This document shows positions 21,712 through 22,853 of a DNA stretch of 22,853 bases, in pieces. The translations under genes were made by a program, and so were the position numbers. Source of the stretch: DATKYV01 sp035528275 (GTDB taxonomy: Bacteria; Acidobacteriota; Terriglobia; UBA7540); the NCBI GenBank assembly GCA_035528275.1, contig DATKYV010000198.1, positions 1 through 22,853 on the forward strand, read 5' to 3'. Each line of letters starts with the position of its first letter. The first letter of the stretch is position 1. The notes below the pieces were generated by a model, which was not told the origin of the DNA, searched no databases, and saw only the letters and a program-made list of their open reading frames with translations.

Positions 21712-21957
21712 TCATTTCCGCGTCAACATTGAAACCAGCCAGAGCACCAGCGTCAAGAAAACACTGAGAACGATGCCCGTCACGATGGGGAAGTAGAACG
21801 TCACATTCTTCCCTTTGTAGGCGATGTCTCCCGGCAGCCGCCCCAAGCCGAAGAACGAAAACTTCGAGCTTGCCATCAACAACAACCCCAAGACGACGAA
21901 CACTGCGCCGGCGATCACCAGAACCTTTCCCGCCTGAAAAGGCAATCCGTGGCTCAT
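21712..21957 (-). CDS. DUF2905 family small membrane protein
   Basis: An 81-residue protein with two hydrophobic segments (about residues 8-30 and 52-77) joined by a short loop carrying the family hallmark GLGRLPGDIAYKGKNVTFYFPI. The function of DUF2905 is unknown. I choose the ATG at 21957 (MSHGLPFQAGK) because GGGAG sits about seven bases upstream; a TTG at 21981 in the same frame would add eight residues without a conserved match. It lies between ndk and xseA on the same strand. Confidence 0.85.
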   Translation of the reverse strand: MSHGLPFQAGKVLVIAGAVFVVLGLLLMASSKFSFFGLGRLPGDIAYKGKNVTFYFPIVTGIVLSVFLTLVLWLVSMLTRK

Positions 21958-22041
21958 GGCTCGCTCCCACCGACGCAACAACCTTGTCGCCGATGCGAGT
22001 GCTTGTCAAGTGGGGTGGCCCCGGTCAGGGAACGGAGACTC

Positions 22042-22086
22042 GCGCCGACCTCCCGACTTCGCCGGGACAGGTTCCGGTCGGCGCTA
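22042..22086 (-). repeat. REP-like hairpin forming the ndk stop
   Basis: On the minus strand the ndk TAG (22086-22084) merges into GCGCCGACC (22084-22076), which pairs perfectly with GGTCGGCGC (22050-22042); an inner CCCG...CGGG can pair too. The head GTGTAGCGCCGACC is 13/14 identical to the head at the xseA stop. It may also serve as a 3' end for ndk mRNA; there is no T-run. Confidence 0.65.
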
Positions 22087-22503
22087 CACAAGGTCCACGC
22101 CGGGGAAAAAATAGGCGATCTCGTAGGCGGCGGTCTCGGGAGCGTCCGAGCCGTGGACGGCGTTGCGCTCGATGCTGGTGGCGTAGAGTTTGCGGATGGT
22201 ACCGGGCGCGGCGTTGGCGGGATTGGTGGCCCCCATCACTTCGCGCAGGCGGGCGATGATGTTCTCTCCCTCCAAAACCATCACCAGCGCGCGGCCCGAG
22301 GACATGAAGGTGGTCAGGCTTTCGAAGAAGGGCTTGCCGCGGTGGACGGCGTAAAAGCCTTCGGCCTCGCTCTTGGTGAGATTGACGAGGCGCGCGGCAA
22401 CGATCTTGAATTGCTTCGCCTCAAAGATTTTGATGATGTCACCGGCGTGCCCGGCCTCCATGGCGTCGGGCTTGACGATCGTGAGTGTGCGTTCTATTCC
22501 CAT
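22084..22503 (-). CDS. ndk: Nucleoside diphosphate kinase
   Basis: This enzyme transfers the gamma phosphate of ATP to other nucleoside diphosphates through a phosphohistidine. The active-site histidine is H117 in NAVHGSDAPE. The start ERTLTIVKPDAM and the segment VMGATNPANAAPGTIRK are also family signatures. Length 139 is standard. It lies downstream of sucD on the same strand, with 135 bp between them that contain a repeat. Its stop codon is part of a REP-like hairpin. Confidence 0.95.
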   Translation of the reverse strand: MGIERTLTIVKPDAMEAGHAGDIIKIFEAKQFKIVAARLVNLTKSEAEGFYAVHRGKPFFESLTTFMSSGRALVMVLEGENIIARLREVMGATNPANAAPGTIRKLYATSIERNAVHGSDAPETAAYEIAYFFPGVDLV

Positions 22504-22553
22504 GTGTCTCCAATTGATGACTGTAGCCGTTGGGGGTCGAAAGAGTGAATTCT

Positions 22554-22645
22554 ATTGTGAATTATGAATGCCCGAGGTAGAGCGCATTTGCCGACAGTGC
22601 AATTCCACGTCTGGAATTCACAATTCACCATTCATAATTCACAAT
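22554..22645. repeat. Heptamer array and 17-bp inverted repeat between sucD and ndk
   Basis: ATTGTGAATTATGAATG (22554-22570) is perfectly complementary to 22629-22645. The right side is a period-7 array of ATTCANN units (22616-22643), and the left arm continues the same units inverted. Between them AATTCCA/TGGAATT (22601-22618) forms a smaller hairpin. The array supplies the last codons and the TGA stop of sucD (22641-22639). Confidence 0.75.
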
Positions 22646-22853
22646 TTCTTTTTAAGCGTTTCGCCTATCAGTGCCGGGCTTTCGGCGACGGCGACGCCCG
22701 CTGCTTGGAGCGCCACGATCTTGTCAGGCGCTGTGCCTTTGCCGCCAGAGATGATGGCTCCGGCGTGCCCCATGCGCCGGCCGGGCGGCGCCGTGCGTCC
22801 GGCGATGAACCCCACCACAGGTTTCTTGACGTTGGCCTTGATGAATTCGGCGG
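22639..22853 (-). CDS. sucD: Succinyl-CoA ligase alpha subunit, C-terminal part
   Basis: Only the last 70 residues are inside the window; the gene runs off the right edge. The active-site phosphohistidine lies in RMGHAGAIISGGKGTA, with the family segment KPVVGFIAGRTAPPGRRMGH before it and IVALQAAGVAVAESPALIGETL after it. The enzyme couples succinyl-CoA to nucleotide triphosphate in the TCA cycle; sucC would be expected upstream. The final residues KKKL and the TGA stop lie in an ATTCACA repeat unit. Confidence 0.9.
   Translation of the reverse strand, partial: AEFIKANVKKPVVGFIAGRTAPPGRRMGHAGAIISGGKGTAPDKIVALQAAGVAVAESPALIGETLKKKL

Overview
This GC-rich, gene-dense window looks like the chromosome of a free-living Gram-negative-type heterotroph. 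Acidobacteriota (Terriglobia-like) is my best guess, from the gene mix and the style of the intergenic repeats; this is inference, since there is no rRNA or marker phylogeny here. There are no rRNA or tRNA genes, no phage or IS transposase, and no CRISPR array. I support 23 protein-coding genes, the last one cut by the right edge, plus one small coding relic or micropeptide locus.

Layout. (1) 137-3493, plus strand: a UbiA prenyltransferase, an extended-SDR epimerase/reductase, and a membrane protein that appears to fuse a VTE5-like phytol/polyprenol kinase to a VTE6-like DUF92 domain. Together they suggest isoprenoid-alcohol activation and transfer. (2) 3494-3995: a MITE-like element with an 8-bp target duplication, a candidate terminator, and a tiny Cys-rich reading frame resembling the N-terminus of the arsenite methyltransferase ArsM. 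(3) 3996-4982: an ArsS-type radical SAM protein. (4) 5241-11661: a six-gene plus-strand run, coaD, aminotransferase, manA, manC, phosphomannomutase and a Ste24-type M48 protease. The three middle genes are a complete fructose-6-P to GDP-mannose route. A second MITE-like copy sits just upstream of the coaD promoter. (5) 16514-11705, minus strand: a large TPR-GAF-degenerate GGDEF protein, then 3-hydroxybutyryl-CoA dehydrogenase, enoyl-CoA hydratase and nusB. (6) 16717-19169, plus strand: lepA, transcribed divergently from the TPR gene through apparently interlocked promoters, and an adenosine-specific-kinase family gene. (7) 19251-20236: a VapBC toxin-antitoxin pair and a solitary HicB-like antitoxin. 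(8) 22853-20246, minus strand: the sucD 3' end, ndk, a DUF2905 membrane protein and xseA.

The least ordinary feature is the intergenic DNA. Three junctions are filled by degenerate short-period (7 or 8 bp) repeat arrays that run up to, or form, stop codons. Two 90-120 bp palindromic elements share terminal inverted repeats and are flanked by exact 8-bp duplications. A REP-like head (core TGTAGCG) supplies the stop codons of both xseA and ndk. The most interesting functional leads are the prenol-kinase fusion beside UbiA, the ArsM-like micro-ORF before arsS, and the interlocked lepA/TPR promoters.
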